Part shown: piece after piece, positions 6,480-12,823 of the stretch
Layout of the letters: every line of letters begins with the position of its first letter
How positions within the stretch are numbered: position 1 is the stretch's first letter
Assembly (NCBI GenBank): GCA_964456525.1
Contig: CAYWAP010000045.1
Location: forward strand, 1-12,823
Direction: 5' to 3'
Length of the DNA: 12,823 nt
Origin: Onthomonas sp964456525
GTDB lineage: Bacteria; Bacillota; Clostridia; Oscillospirales; Oscillospiraceae
Made by a program: the position numbers and the translations under genes
Notes under the pieces: model-generated
Databases searched by the model: none
Told to the model about the DNA's origin: nothing
Seen by the model: the letters and a program-made list of their open reading frames with translations, nothing else

Positions 6480-7260
6480 GGTCATTTTAATCACCGCCTC
6501 CACCAGAGGCATCGGTTTGGCCGCCGTCAAAGCCTGCGCCCGGGAAGGGGCCGCGGTTTATATGGCGGCCCGAAACCTGAATCGTGCCCAGGAGGAGGCC
6601 GATCAACTGAACGCCGGGGGCGGACGGGTCAAGTGTGTATACAACGACGCCACGGAACCCGAGACCTTCGCCACCATGGTGGAGGAGGTTGTGGCGGACG
6701 CGGGGCGGCTGGATGTGCTTGTAAACAATTTCGGAACCTCCCATCCCGGAAAAGATCTGGACTTCGGGCACACAGACCCCCAGGTGTTTCTCGACACCGT
6801 CACCCTCAACCTGAGGAGCGTCTTTATCGCCGGTCAGGCGGCCGCCAAACAGATGGCCGCTCAGGGCGGCGGCAGCATTATCAACATCTCCTCTATCGGC
6901 GGGCTGGTGCCCGACATTTCACAGGTTGCCTATGGCACAAGCAAGGCGGCCATCAACTACCTGACAAAGCTGATCGCGGTGCAGGAGGCCGGGCACAACA
7001 TCCGCTGCAATGCAGTTCTCCCCGGCATGACGGCCACCGACGCGGTGGAGAAAAAACTGACGGCGGAATTCAAGAACCTGTTTCTCCGGCACACGCCGCT
7101 GAACCGTATGGGAACGCCTCAGGAGGTGGCGGCAGCCGTGGTGTACTTCGCCAGCGACGAAGCCGCCTATGTCACCGGGCAAATTCTGGCCGTTTCCGGG
7201 GGCTTCGGTCTGGCGACGCCGGTTTACGGCGATTTATCCGGGGGCTCCGCCCGCCGGTAA
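6463..7260 (+). CDS. Short-chain dehydrogenase, 7-alpha-hydroxysteroid dehydrogenase-like
   Basis: A 265-residue classical SDR, a soluble NAD(P)-dependent oxidoreductase. The Rossmann motif is TASTRGIG (the usual TGxxxGIG altered to TAS), and the NNAG motif reads NNFG. The catalytic tetrad is N116, S144, Y157 and K161, with the standard 13-residue S-Y spacing. As I remember it, the 7-alpha-HSDH of Clostridium sardiniense (absonum) shares the unusual STRGIG and NN(Y/F)G forms, the VPDIS run before the catalytic Tyr, IRCNAVLPG, PLNR, YVTG and the end GGF.L.TP.Y. This suggests oxidation of the 7-hydroxyl of bile acids or a related sterol, but another alcohol cannot be excluded. The ATG at 6463 follows GGAGAGGAG by about 8 nt and lies inside the end of the MFS gene, implying coupled translation. 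No convincing rightward terminator follows. Confidence 0.88.
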   Translation: MRLKDKVILITASTRGIGLAAVKACAREGAAVYMAARNLNRAQEEADQLNAGGGRVKCVYNDATEPETFATMVEEVVADAGRLDVLVNNFGTSHPGKDLDFGHTDPQVFLDTVTLNLRSVFIAGQAAAKQMAAQGGGSIINISSIGGLVPDISQVAYGTSKAAINYLTKLIAVQEAGHNIRCNAVLPGMTATDAVEKKLTAEFKNLFLRHTPLNRMGTPQEVAAAVVYFASDEAAYVTGQILAVSGGFGLATPVYGDLSGGSARR

Positions 7261-7306
7261 GGGGCCGTCCCCGGCAAAAGCCCGCCCATGAACCGGGAGA
7301 CAACAA

Positions 7307-7342
7307 ACAAGGCCATCCGCCTCACATGGCGGATGACCTTGT
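7307..7342 (-). terminator. Terminator hairpin downstream of treR
   Basis: A 15-pair stem with one mismatch (7307-7321 with 7328-7342) encloses a six-base loop. Read leftward it is followed by a T-rich tract (TTGTTTGTTG), so it fits a terminator for treR, about 105 nt past its stop codon. Read rightward no T run follows, so it serves the SDR transcript less well. A second hairpin, CCGCCCC-ggcacg-GGGGCGG at 7346-7365, lies beside it. These structures occupy most of the 186-bp gap between the two convergent genes. Confidence 0.6.
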
Positions 7343-7446
7343 ACGCCGCCCCGGCACGGGGGCGGACAAATGGATCAAATACAACGGGACTCCGTGGGGA
7401 GTTAAGCCCTGCTGGAACCGCGAAAAAATGCACGATGGCGCGGATC

Positions 7447-8172
7447 TTAAACCTTCCGGCGGATTGCCGTATCCTGGAAGCAGAAGTAGTCCGGCTGGTG
7501 CCGGGACTGGGTATATTCAAACATGACGCCGTCCGCGTTAAAGGTCTGCCCGGTAATTACAGCCAGACAGTTGTAATTTCCCAAATCCAGATGCGCCGCG
7601 TCCCATTCTGTGGCGTGTTCCACGGTGATCTGCCGCTTGCTGGTGGCAATCTGCATCCCAAGCTCGTTTTCAATATATTGGTAAATGGACTGCTCCGCGA
7701 TGTCCGGCGTCAGATTCGGCACGAGGCTGGAGAGAAACATATTGATGTCCAGAATCAGGGCTTTTCCATCCAAATAGCGGAGCCGCTGAATCTGGTACAA
7801 CACGTCCCCCACCGCAAATCCCGTTTCCGCAGCCAACGCTTCGTCCGCCACAACCTGAGAGAACTGGATCACCTTTGTCTCCACGGACAGGTGGTTGCGC
7901 TTGGCAGTCTCCTGGAAGGACTCAATCCCCCCCACCGTAAACATCGCCCGCCCCACCTTTTGATAGAGGACCCGAACCCCTTTTCCGTGGATGGGCTGGA
8001 CGTATCCCTCCTCAGCCAGACCTGCCAGAGCGCGCCGGATGGTGTTGCGGGAACATTGATACATGGTGATCAACGTGTTTTCAGAGGGAAGCAGTTCCCC
8101 ATACGCATACTCACGGCCTTCGATTTTCTGTTTTAGATTCTGGTAAATGGCGTCATACTTCGCTTTCGGCAC
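7447..8172 (-). CDS. treR: GntR/HutC-family repressor of the trehalose operon
   Basis: A 241-residue transcription factor. The N-terminal winged helix (about 1-70) has the GntR signature LPSEN followed by NTIRRAL and a G(Y)VQ-HGKG wing. The C-terminal UTRA ligand domain (about 90-235) shows LDINMFLSSLVPNLTPDI, SIYQYIE, ELG and EYTQSRH, which match B. subtilis TreR; that protein releases DNA on binding trehalose-6-phosphate. The start is a GTG at 8172, with GGGAG nine nt upstream; the nearest ATG (8179) is out of frame. It is transcribed away from treP and treC, and a palindrome lies on its own transcription start, so it probably represses itself as well as the transport genes. The target sequence appears to be CTTGTTTRAACAAG, seen at least four times next door. 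Confidence 0.93.
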   Translation of the reverse strand: MPKAKYDAIYQNLKQKIEGREYAYGELLPSENTLITMYQCSRNTIRRALAGLAEEGYVQPIHGKGVRVLYQKVGRAMFTVGGIESFQETAKRNHLSVETKVIQFSQVVADEALAAETGFAVGDVLYQIQRLRYLDGKALILDINMFLSSLVPNLTPDIAEQSIYQYIENELGMQIATSKRQITVEHATEWDAAHLDLGNYNCLAVITGQTFNADGVMFEYTQSRHQPDYFCFQDTAIRRKV

Positions 8173-8197
8173 TGCGCATCGCTCCCGTCGTCTCTTT

Positions 8198-8211
8198 CTT
8201 GTTTAAACAAG
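8198..8211. promoter_or_regulatory. TreR operator site 1 (on the treR promoter)
   Basis: CTTGTTTAAACAAG is a perfect 14-bp palindrome, 16 bp when the flanking T and A are counted. It begins 3 bp after the treR -10 box and covers the expected transcription start near 8208. Binding there would block treR transcription, giving autoregulation. TreR of B. subtilis is known to bind a similar palindrome of the TTGTATATACAA type; assignment here is by position and similarity. Confidence 0.75.
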
Positions 8212-8214
8212 ATT

Positions 8215-8243
8215 ATTATATGGTAATATGCGACAAAAATCAA
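8215..8243 (-). promoter_or_regulatory. Promoter of treR
   Basis: On the minus strand TTGATT (8238-8243) and a perfect TATAAT (8215-8220) are spaced by 17 bp, close to the sigma-A consensus. Transcription would begin near 8208, inside operator site 1, leaving a leader of about 36 nt. Confidence 0.8.
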
Positions 8244-8276
8244 GGGCATTTTTTTGTTGAAACGCCGAATTTAAAA

Positions 8277-8290
8277 TTTGTTCAAACAAG
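8277..8290. promoter_or_regulatory. TreR operator site 2 (upstream of the treP -35 box)
   Basis: TTTGTTCAAACAAG matches the site 1 palindrome at 12 of 14 bases. It lies just upstream of the treP -35 box. Its centre is 21 bp, two helical turns, from that of site 3, so two repressor dimers could sit on the same DNA face. Confidence 0.7.
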
Positions 8291-8293
8291 TTG

Positions 8294-8322
8294 TTGACTT
8301 GTTTGAACAAGGATGATATAAC
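8294..8322 (+). promoter_or_regulatory. Promoter of treP-treC
   Basis: TTGACT (8294-8299) and TATAAC (8317-8322) are 17 bp apart, and a TGn extended -10 element (TGA, 8314-8316) precedes the -10 box. Operator site 3 fills most of the spacer and overlaps the last two bases of the -35 box. The promoter is strong by sequence and built to be shut by the repressor. Transcription would start near 8329. Confidence 0.82.
8298..8311. promoter_or_regulatory. TreR operator site 3 (between treP -35 and -10)
   Basis: CTTGTTTGAACAAG matches site 1 at 13 of 14 bases. It occupies the spacer of the treP promoter, so a bound repressor would exclude RNA polymerase. Confidence 0.75.
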
Positions 8323-8334
8323 ATAGATAACGAA

Positions 8335-8348
8335 CATGTTCAGACAAG
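8335..8348. promoter_or_regulatory. TreR operator site 4 (start of the treP transcript)
   Basis: CATGTTCAGACAAG matches the reverse-complement form of site 3 (CTTGTTCAAACAAG) at 12 of 14 bases. It begins about 6 bp after the predicted treP transcription start. It is the weakest of the four clear sites; its centre is 37 bp from site 3, about three and a half turns. Confidence 0.55.
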
Positions 8349-8383
8349 TATCTGCCACCGCAAAAAGAACAAGGAGGTCCAAC

Positions 8384-10327
8384 ATGGGCAAGTATCAACA
8401 AGACGCGGCGCAATTGCTCCAACTGGTCGGAGGCAAGGAAAACATTGCAGCCGTATCCCACTGCATGACGAGAATGCGCTTTGTGCTAAACGACCCGGGC
8501 AACGCAGATATTCAGGGCATTGAGGCCATGAAAGCCGTCAAGGGGACATTTACACAGGCCGGACAATTTCAGGTCATCATTGGCAACACCGTCTCCGACT
8601 TTTACAACGACTTTGTGGCCGTGGCCGGAATCGAAGGGGTGTCCAAAGATCAGGTCAAAAAGGCCGCAAAGCAGAACCAGAATCCCCTGCAGCGCATCAT
8701 GAGCGCGCTGGCGGAGATCTTTGCCCCGCTGATTCCGGCTCTGATTACCGGCGGCCTGATTCTGGGTTTCCGCAACTGCATTGACAGCCTGTATCTGTTT
8801 GAAAACGGCACCAAAACCCTCTGTGACCTGAGCCAGTTCTGGTCCGGCGTGGACAGCTTCCTCTGGCTGATTGGCGAGGCGGTGTTCCACCTGCTGCCGG
8901 TGGGAATCTGCTGGTCGGTGACGAAGAAGATGGGCACCACCGAAATGCTGGGCATTGTCCTGGGTCTGACGCTGGTGTCCGGTCAGCTGCTGAACGCCTA
9001 CTCCGTGGCCAGCACCGCCGCTGCCGACATTCCCTATTGGGACTTTGGATTTTTCCGCGTCAACATGATCGGTTATCAGGCCCAGGTCATTCCCGCCATT
9101 CTGGCCGCGTTTTCACTGGTCTATCTGGAGAAATTCTTCCGGAAAATTTGTCCCCAGGTTGTCTCGATGATTGTCGTCCCCTTCTGCAGCCTGCTCCTGG
9201 CCGTCATTGCCGCCCACTTCATTCTGGGCCCCATTGGCTGGAAGATCGGCTCCGCGATCTCATCGGTTGTGTATGCCGGCATTTCCGGCTCCTTCAAGGT
9301 CGTCTTTGGTGCGATTTTCGGCTTTGCCTATGCCCCGCTGGTCATTACCGGTCTGCACCACATGTCCAACGCCATTGACATGCAGCTCATCGCCGATTTC
9401 GGCGGCACGATGCTATGGCCCATGATCGCGCTGTCCAACATCGCCCAGGGCTCTGCGGTTTTGGGTATGTGCTTCCTCCAGCGCAAGAACGCCGACGCAC
9501 AGGAGGTAAACGTCCCCTCCTGCATCTCCTGCTACCTGGGTGTGACCGAGCCAGCCATGTTCGGCGTCAACTTGAAGTACACGTTCCCGTTCATCTGCGG
9601 CATGATTGGCTCTGCCTGCGCCGCCATTGTCTGTACCGCCACCAGCACCACCGCAAATGCCATCGGCGTGGGCGGTCTGCCCGGTATCCTGTCCATCCAG
9701 CCCGCCTATATGGGCACCTTCGCCATCTGCATGGTCATTGCCGTTGGGGTCTCCTTCGGCCTGACCGTAATCGTTGGCAAGAAAAAGGGATTGGGAGGCA
9801 AAGAGATCGCCGCAGATGTGGCGGAGACCACCTCTACCGAGGACGTGACCGACAATCAGCAGGCAGAGGACGTCACCGCCCTGAAAGCCTTCCTCTCCGG
9901 CAAGGTTATTGATATCACGGACGTACCCGACCAGGTCTTTTCCTCCAAAGCCCTGGGCGATGGACTGGCCATTGAGCCCACGGACAACACGCTGGTTGCC
10001 CCGGCGGACGGCGTCATTGCCGTGGTGATGGAGGGCAGCTATCACGCCTGCGGCATGAAGCTGGCAAACGGCATGGAAATTTTGATGCACATCGGCCTGG
10101 ACACGGTGGATATGAACGGCGACGGATTCACCTGCTTTGTCCAGGAGGGGGATGTTGTACGCGCAGGGGACAAATTGATCACCTTTGACCCCGCCAGAAT
10201 TCAGGCCGCTGGCCATCCCACCACCACGATCCTGGTCATCACCGAGGACGCAGGTCAAACCGCCCAGTTCCTGACCGGCCAGTCTGTACACGCAGGAGAA
10301 GACACGATTGTATCACTAGAGGGCTAA
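8384..10327 (+). CDS. treP: Trehalose-specific PTS enzyme IIBCA
   Basis: A 647-residue membrane permease that takes up trehalose and phosphorylates it to trehalose-6-phosphate with phosphate from HPr. Domain order: EIIB (about 1-85) with phosphorylated C27 in SHCMTRMRF; a glucose-family EIIC membrane domain (about 105-470) with ITGLHHMSNAIDMQL and FGGTMLWPM typical of trehalose permeases; a polar Glu/Asp/Thr-rich linker; and EIIA of the Crr type (about 500-647) with H554 and the phosphorylated H569 in LMHIGLDTV, 15 residues apart as H75/H90 in E. coli EIIA-Glc. E. coli TreB and B. subtilis TreP lack the A domain and borrow it; here it is fused, as in streptococcal TreP. The ATG at 8384 has AAGGAGGT six nt upstream; in-frame codons before it lie in the operator region. 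The treC gene follows after 2 nt. Confidence 0.95.
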   Translation: MGKYQQDAAQLLQLVGGKENIAAVSHCMTRMRFVLNDPGNADIQGIEAMKAVKGTFTQAGQFQVIIGNTVSDFYNDFVAVAGIEGVSKDQVKKAAKQNQNPLQRIMSALAEIFAPLIPALITGGLILGFRNCIDSLYLFENGTKTLCDLSQFWSGVDSFLWLIGEAVFHLLPVGICWSVTKKMGTTEMLGIVLGLTLVSGQLLNAYSVASTAAADIPYWDFGFFRVNMIGYQAQVIPAILAAFSLVYLEKFFRKICPQVVSMIVVPFCSLLLAVIAAHFILGPIGWKIGSAISSVVYAGISGSFKVVFGAIFGFAYAPLVITGLHHMSNAIDMQLIADFGGTMLWPMIALSNIAQGSAVLGMCFLQRKNADAQEVNVPSCISCYLGVTEPAMFGVNLKYTFPFICGMIGSACAAIVCTATSTTANAIGVGGLPGILSIQPAYMGTFAICMVIAVGVSFGLTVIVGKKKGLGGKEIAADVAETTSTEDVTDNQQAEDVTALKAFLSGKVIDITDVPDQVFSSKALGDGLAIEPTDNTLVAPADGVIAVVMEGSYHACGMKLANGMEILMHIGLDTVDMNGDGFTCFVQEGDVVRAGDKLITFDPARIQAAGHPTTTILVITEDAGQTAQFLTGQSVHAGEDTIVSLEG

Positions 10328-10329
10328 CC

Positions 10330-11970
10330 ATGGTTGATGTTAAGAACAAAGTTGTCTATCAGATTTACACAAAATCCTTCCGGGATTCCAACGGAGATGG
10401 TTTGGGAGACATTCGGGGAACCACCGAAAAACTGGACTATCTGAAAATGCTGGGCGTGGACTATATCTGGATGACTCCCTTTTTCAAATCTCCTCTGCGG
10501 GATAATGGCTATGATGTGGCGGATTATCTCTCCATTGACCCGACCTTTGGCACCATGGAAGATGTGGAGACGTTGATTGCGGAGGCTGACAAACGTCATA
10601 TCGGCCTGATTTTTGATATGGTGTTTAACCACACCTCGACGGAGCACGAATGGTTCCAACGGGCCATGTCGGGTGACCGGACCTATCAGGACTACTATAT
10701 CTTTCGAGAGGGGACGCCGGACAGGCCGCCCACCAACTGGGTTTCCAAGTTTGGCGGCAGCGCCTGGCAATATGTCCCCCACCTGAAAAAGTGGTATCTG
10801 CACCTCTTCGATCCCACCCAGGCCGATCTGAACTGGGAAAATCCGGCCGTTCGGGAGGAGTTGAAAAACGTCATCCGCTTCTGGAAAAAGAAGGGGGTGA
10901 AAGGGTTCCGCTTTGACGTGGTCAACCTGATCTCAAAACCGGCCGTCTTTGAGGATGATACCATGGGGGATGGCCGCCGCTTCTACACCGACGGTCCCCA
11001 CGTCCATGAGTACCTGAAGGAGCTTGTGGCCGATACGGGGATCGGGGAGCTGATGACGGTGGGGGAAATGTCCTCCACCTCCCTGGATAACTGCGTCCGC
11101 TATACCCGGCCGGACGAAAAAGAGCTGTCTATGGTCTTTCACTTCCACCATCTGAAGGTGGACTACAAAGACGGCGACAAGTGGGAGCTGATGCCGCCGG
11201 ATCTGGGCGCGCTGAAACGGCTGTTTACGACCTGGCAAGAGGAGATGCAGGCTCAGGACGGCTGGGACGCCACATTCTGGTGCAATCACGACCAGCCCCG
11301 GGCGATCTCCCGTTTTGGCGACGACACCCGCTACTGGAAAGAGTCGGCGAAAATGTTGGCCGCCTGCATTCACCTGATGCGGGGCACGCCCTATATCTTC
11401 CAGGGCGAGGAGCTGGGCATGACCAACGCATACTACACCTCCATCGATCAATATCGGGACGTGGAAAGCCTGAATTACTACGAAATTCTGCTGAAAAAAG
11501 GCAAGACGGAGGAAGAGGCGCTGGAAATTCTGGGGCAGCGTTCCCGGGACAACGGACGGACGCCCATGCAGTGGAGCGCCGCCCCCCACGCCGGCTTTAC
11601 CGCGGGAAGGCCGTGGATTGATCCCCCAGACAATTACCACTGGATTAACGCCGAGGCAGAGATTGCGGATGAGGATTCCATTTTCCACTTCTATCGGAAA
11701 CTCATCCAACTGCGAAAGGAACTGCCCGTCATTGCGGCGGGGAAGATTCAGTTCCTCTACCCGGAAGAGGACCGGGTCATCGCCTATCGGCGCTTTGACG
11801 GCAGCAATGAGCTGTTGGTGCTCTGCAATTTCACCCAGGACTCTCTGGAGCTGCGCCTGCCGGAATCGTTTGCCGGAAAACAGGTTTTGCTGGGAAATTA
11901 TCGGGGCCCAGCGTTTTCGAAAACCATTGCGACCCTTCGGGCGTATGAGTGCCTTGTGCTGAAAAAATAA
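10330..11970 (+). CDS. treC: Trehalose-6-phosphate hydrolase (phosphotrehalase, GH13)
   Basis: A 546-residue cytosolic glycoside hydrolase that splits imported trehalose-6-phosphate into glucose and glucose-6-phosphate. The GH13 catalytic regions are all present: DMVFNH (region I), GFRFDVVN with nucleophile D196 (II), TVGEMSS with acid/base E246 (III) and CNHDQPR with transition-state D321 (IV). QADLNWEN and the run NLISK...GRRFYTDGP are as I recall them in E. coli TreC and B. subtilis TreA, and separate it from oligo-1,6-glucosidases. A small C-terminal beta domain ends the protein; the length is normal for the family (about 550-560). The ATG lies two nt after the treP stop, and its ribosome binding site (AGAGGG) is inside the end of treP, so the two are co-transcribed and probably coupled. 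It shares the TreR-controlled promoter upstream of treP. Confidence 0.97.
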   Translation: MVDVKNKVVYQIYTKSFRDSNGDGLGDIRGTTEKLDYLKMLGVDYIWMTPFFKSPLRDNGYDVADYLSIDPTFGTMEDVETLIAEADKRHIGLIFDMVFNHTSTEHEWFQRAMSGDRTYQDYYIFREGTPDRPPTNWVSKFGGSAWQYVPHLKKWYLHLFDPTQADLNWENPAVREELKNVIRFWKKKGVKGFRFDVVNLISKPAVFEDDTMGDGRRFYTDGPHVHEYLKELVADTGIGELMTVGEMSSTSLDNCVRYTRPDEKELSMVFHFHHLKVDYKDGDKWELMPPDLGALKRLFTTWQEEMQAQDGWDATFWCNHDQPRAISRFGDDTRYWKESAKMLAACIHLMRGTPYIFQGEELGMTNAYYTSIDQYRDVESLNYYEILLKKGKTEEEALEILGQRSRDNGRTPMQWSAAPHAGFTAGRPWIDPPDNYHWINAEAEIADEDSIFHFYRKLIQLRKELPVIAAGKIQFLYPEEDRVIAYRRFDGSNELLVLCNFTQDSLELRLPESFAGKQVLLGNYRGPAFSKTIATLRAYECLVLKK

Positions 11971-12076
11971 TGCGGCCCTGTAACGGCGATGGAAACAAAT
12001 GCAGCCGAGGGGACGGAAGCGGGCACGGTTAACGGCGCCGGCTTCTCTCCCCGGCTCCACAATCATTGACAAAAAA

Positions 12077-12130
12077 CTCCCTTGGATCGGGGATGGCGCG
12101 TGCTGCGCAACCGATCCAGGGGAGCATTTT
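12077..12130. terminator. Bidirectional terminator between treC and the flavoprotein gene
   Basis: A 14-bp stem with one wobble (12077-12090 with 12111-12124) encloses a smaller GCGC-gtgct-GCGC hairpin. On the plus strand CATTTTAT follows; on the minus strand TTTTTT follows directly. It can therefore end both the trehalose operon and the leftward flavoprotein gene, more convincingly the latter. The remainder of 11971-12205 shows no gene; a weaker imperfect repeat pairs 12004-12013 with 12046-12055. Confidence 0.75.
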
Positions 12131-12205
12131 ATAGAGATGTCATTTTCAGGGGGCGCAAGCTCTAAGCGGTTTCTCCGCCCGGCCCGATCGCCTTTTCTCG
12201 TTCCC

Positions 12206-12823
12206 TCACCGGATAAAATTGGTGTATACCTTTTTCTCTCCAACCGGAAAGTCCACTCCATTTTTCCGTCCGAGGTCGATGCACTTCAGGAGCCACGCCA
12301 TATTATTTCCCAGCGTCCGCATGGTCTGCAAGCCCTCTAAATCCTGCCGGACGTCATCAGGGGTGGATCCGTGTACCTGATTCCAATATTGAGAGGTGAC
12401 CACCGGCATGCTGTTCATCATAAAATACTTATTCAGCCGGTCAAAGGCGGCGGAGGCGCCGCCGCGGCGGCAGCTCACAACAGCGGCTCCCAGTTTTCCG
12501 TTGAATTTTCTACCGCCTTCGCCGCCGGCAAAGAAAGCCCTGTCAAGAAAAGCGGATAACTGGCCGCTGGCGCCGGCATAATAGACGGGGGAACCGACCA
12601 CAATGCCGTCCAGTTCCGGCAGCTTGGCAAGAAACTCGTTTACCTGGTCGTCCACAAAGCACATTCCGGTTTTCCGGCAGCTTCCGCAGGCGATACATCC
12701 AGCGATCGGCTTGACTCCCAGATACATAAATTCGGTTTCGATTCCGTTCTTTTCCAACGTGTCCGCCACTTCTTTCAAAGCGACATAGGTACAGCCCTCT
12801 TTGTGGGGACTGCCGTTTATCAG
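12206..12823 (-). CDS. Iron-sulfur flavoprotein / NADPH-dependent FMN reductase family protein (5' end outside the window)
   Basis: The 205 visible residues form a flavodoxin-like fold. The frame runs off the right edge and begins LINGSPHKEGCT, the phosphate-binding loop for FMN, so only about four or five N-terminal residues are missing. GSPVYYAGASGQLSAFLDR is the second flavin-contact segment. A compact cysteine motif CIACGSCRKTGMC (visible residues 43-55) has CX2CX2CX5C spacing, the [4Fe-4S] ligand pattern of Methanosarcina Isf; many anaerobic flavin reductases share it. Isf proteins transfer electrons and can reduce O2 or H2O2 to water; the role here is uncertain. A TTG at 12778 is open as a start but would delete the FMN loop, so I reject it. 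It converges on treC and is bounded by the bidirectional terminator. Confidence 0.85.
   Translation of the reverse strand: MINGSPHKEGCTYVALKEVADTLEKNGIETEFMYLGVKPIAGCIACGSCRKTGMCFVDDQVNEFLAKLPELDGIVVGSPVYYAGASGQLSAFLDRAFFAGGEGGRKFNGKLGAAVVSCRRGGASAAFDRLNKYFMMNSMPVVTSQYWNQVHGSTPDDVRQDLEGLQTMRTLGNNMAWLLKCIDLGRKNGVDFPVGEKKVYTNFIR

Noticed and set aside
8203..8391. Small hydrophobic minus-strand frame in the treR-treP gap
   Set aside because: The stretch is fully explained by two promoters and four operators, and no ribosome binding site precedes the frame.
9413..10291. Long minus-strand open frame within treP
   Set aside because: Gly/His/Asp-rich shadow translation opposite the EIIC and EIIA domains, without support from a ribosome binding site or any motif.
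10933..12261. Long minus-strand open frame across treC and the following gap
   Set aside because: It runs through the bidirectional terminator and opposite all GH13 catalytic motifs; no domain is recognisable.
12206..12778. Complete flavoprotein starting at a TTG codon at 12778
   Set aside because: Translation upstream of that codon to the window edge gives LINGSPHKEGCT, the conserved FMN-binding loop, so the gene starts beyond 12823.

Overview
The window reads as chromosomal DNA of an anaerobic, GC-rich Firmicute. An Oscillospirales gut bacterium of the Flavonifractor, Oscillibacter or Intestinimonas kind is the best guess. The reasons are strong AGGAGG-type ribosome binding sites, sigma-A-like promoters, a desulfoferrodoxin-type superoxide reductase (an anaerobe's defence enzyme), a fused trehalose PTS permease, and a short-chain dehydrogenase resembling clostridial 7-alpha-hydroxysteroid dehydrogenases. 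The genus assignment is inference. I see no tRNA, rRNA, CRISPR array, insertion sequence or phage gene.

Layout. (1) 1-2168: a promoter, the ribosome-associated GTPase gene typA/bipA (+), and a structured 3' region ending in a strong hairpin terminator. (2) 2299-4943, minus strand: a compact peroxide and superoxide defence operon read leftward. It contains a desulfoferrodoxin, a typical AhpC peroxiredoxin, and a flavoprotein reductase with a thioredoxin-reductase core in front and an AhpF-type double thioredoxin-fold domain behind, the reverse of E. coli AhpF. The reductase start codon overlaps the ahpC stop codon. (3) 5052-7260, plus strand and divergent from (2): a 14-helix DHA2-type MFS transporter overlapping by 17 nt an SDR very like clostridial 7-alpha-HSDH. 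This may be a bile-acid or steroid handling pair. A perfect 13-bp palindrome sits between the two divergent units. (4) 7447-11970: a complete trehalose system. The GntR-family repressor gene treR (-) is divergent from treP (PTS EIIBCA) and treC (trehalose-6-phosphate hydrolase). The 211-bp divergent region carries two good promoters and at least four copies of a CTTGTTTRAACAAG palindrome placed on or beside their core elements, presumably the TreR operators. (5) 12206-12823: the 3' part of an iron-sulfur flavoprotein / NADPH-dependent FMN reductase family gene (-), cut by the right edge. A bidirectional hairpin terminator separates it from treC.

How the parts work together. TreP imports and phosphorylates trehalose, TreC splits trehalose-6-phosphate into glucose and glucose-6-phosphate, and TreR would repress both promoters until the inducer (trehalose-6-phosphate in known TreR proteins) appears. 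Desulfoferrodoxin turns superoxide into hydrogen peroxide, AhpC reduces the peroxide, and the reductase recycles AhpC with electrons from a reduced nicotinamide. The edge flavoprotein may add O2 or H2O2 reduction. The strongest candidates for something new are the domain-swapped reductase, the TreR operator array, and the MFS-SDR pair placed opposite an oxidative-stress operon.
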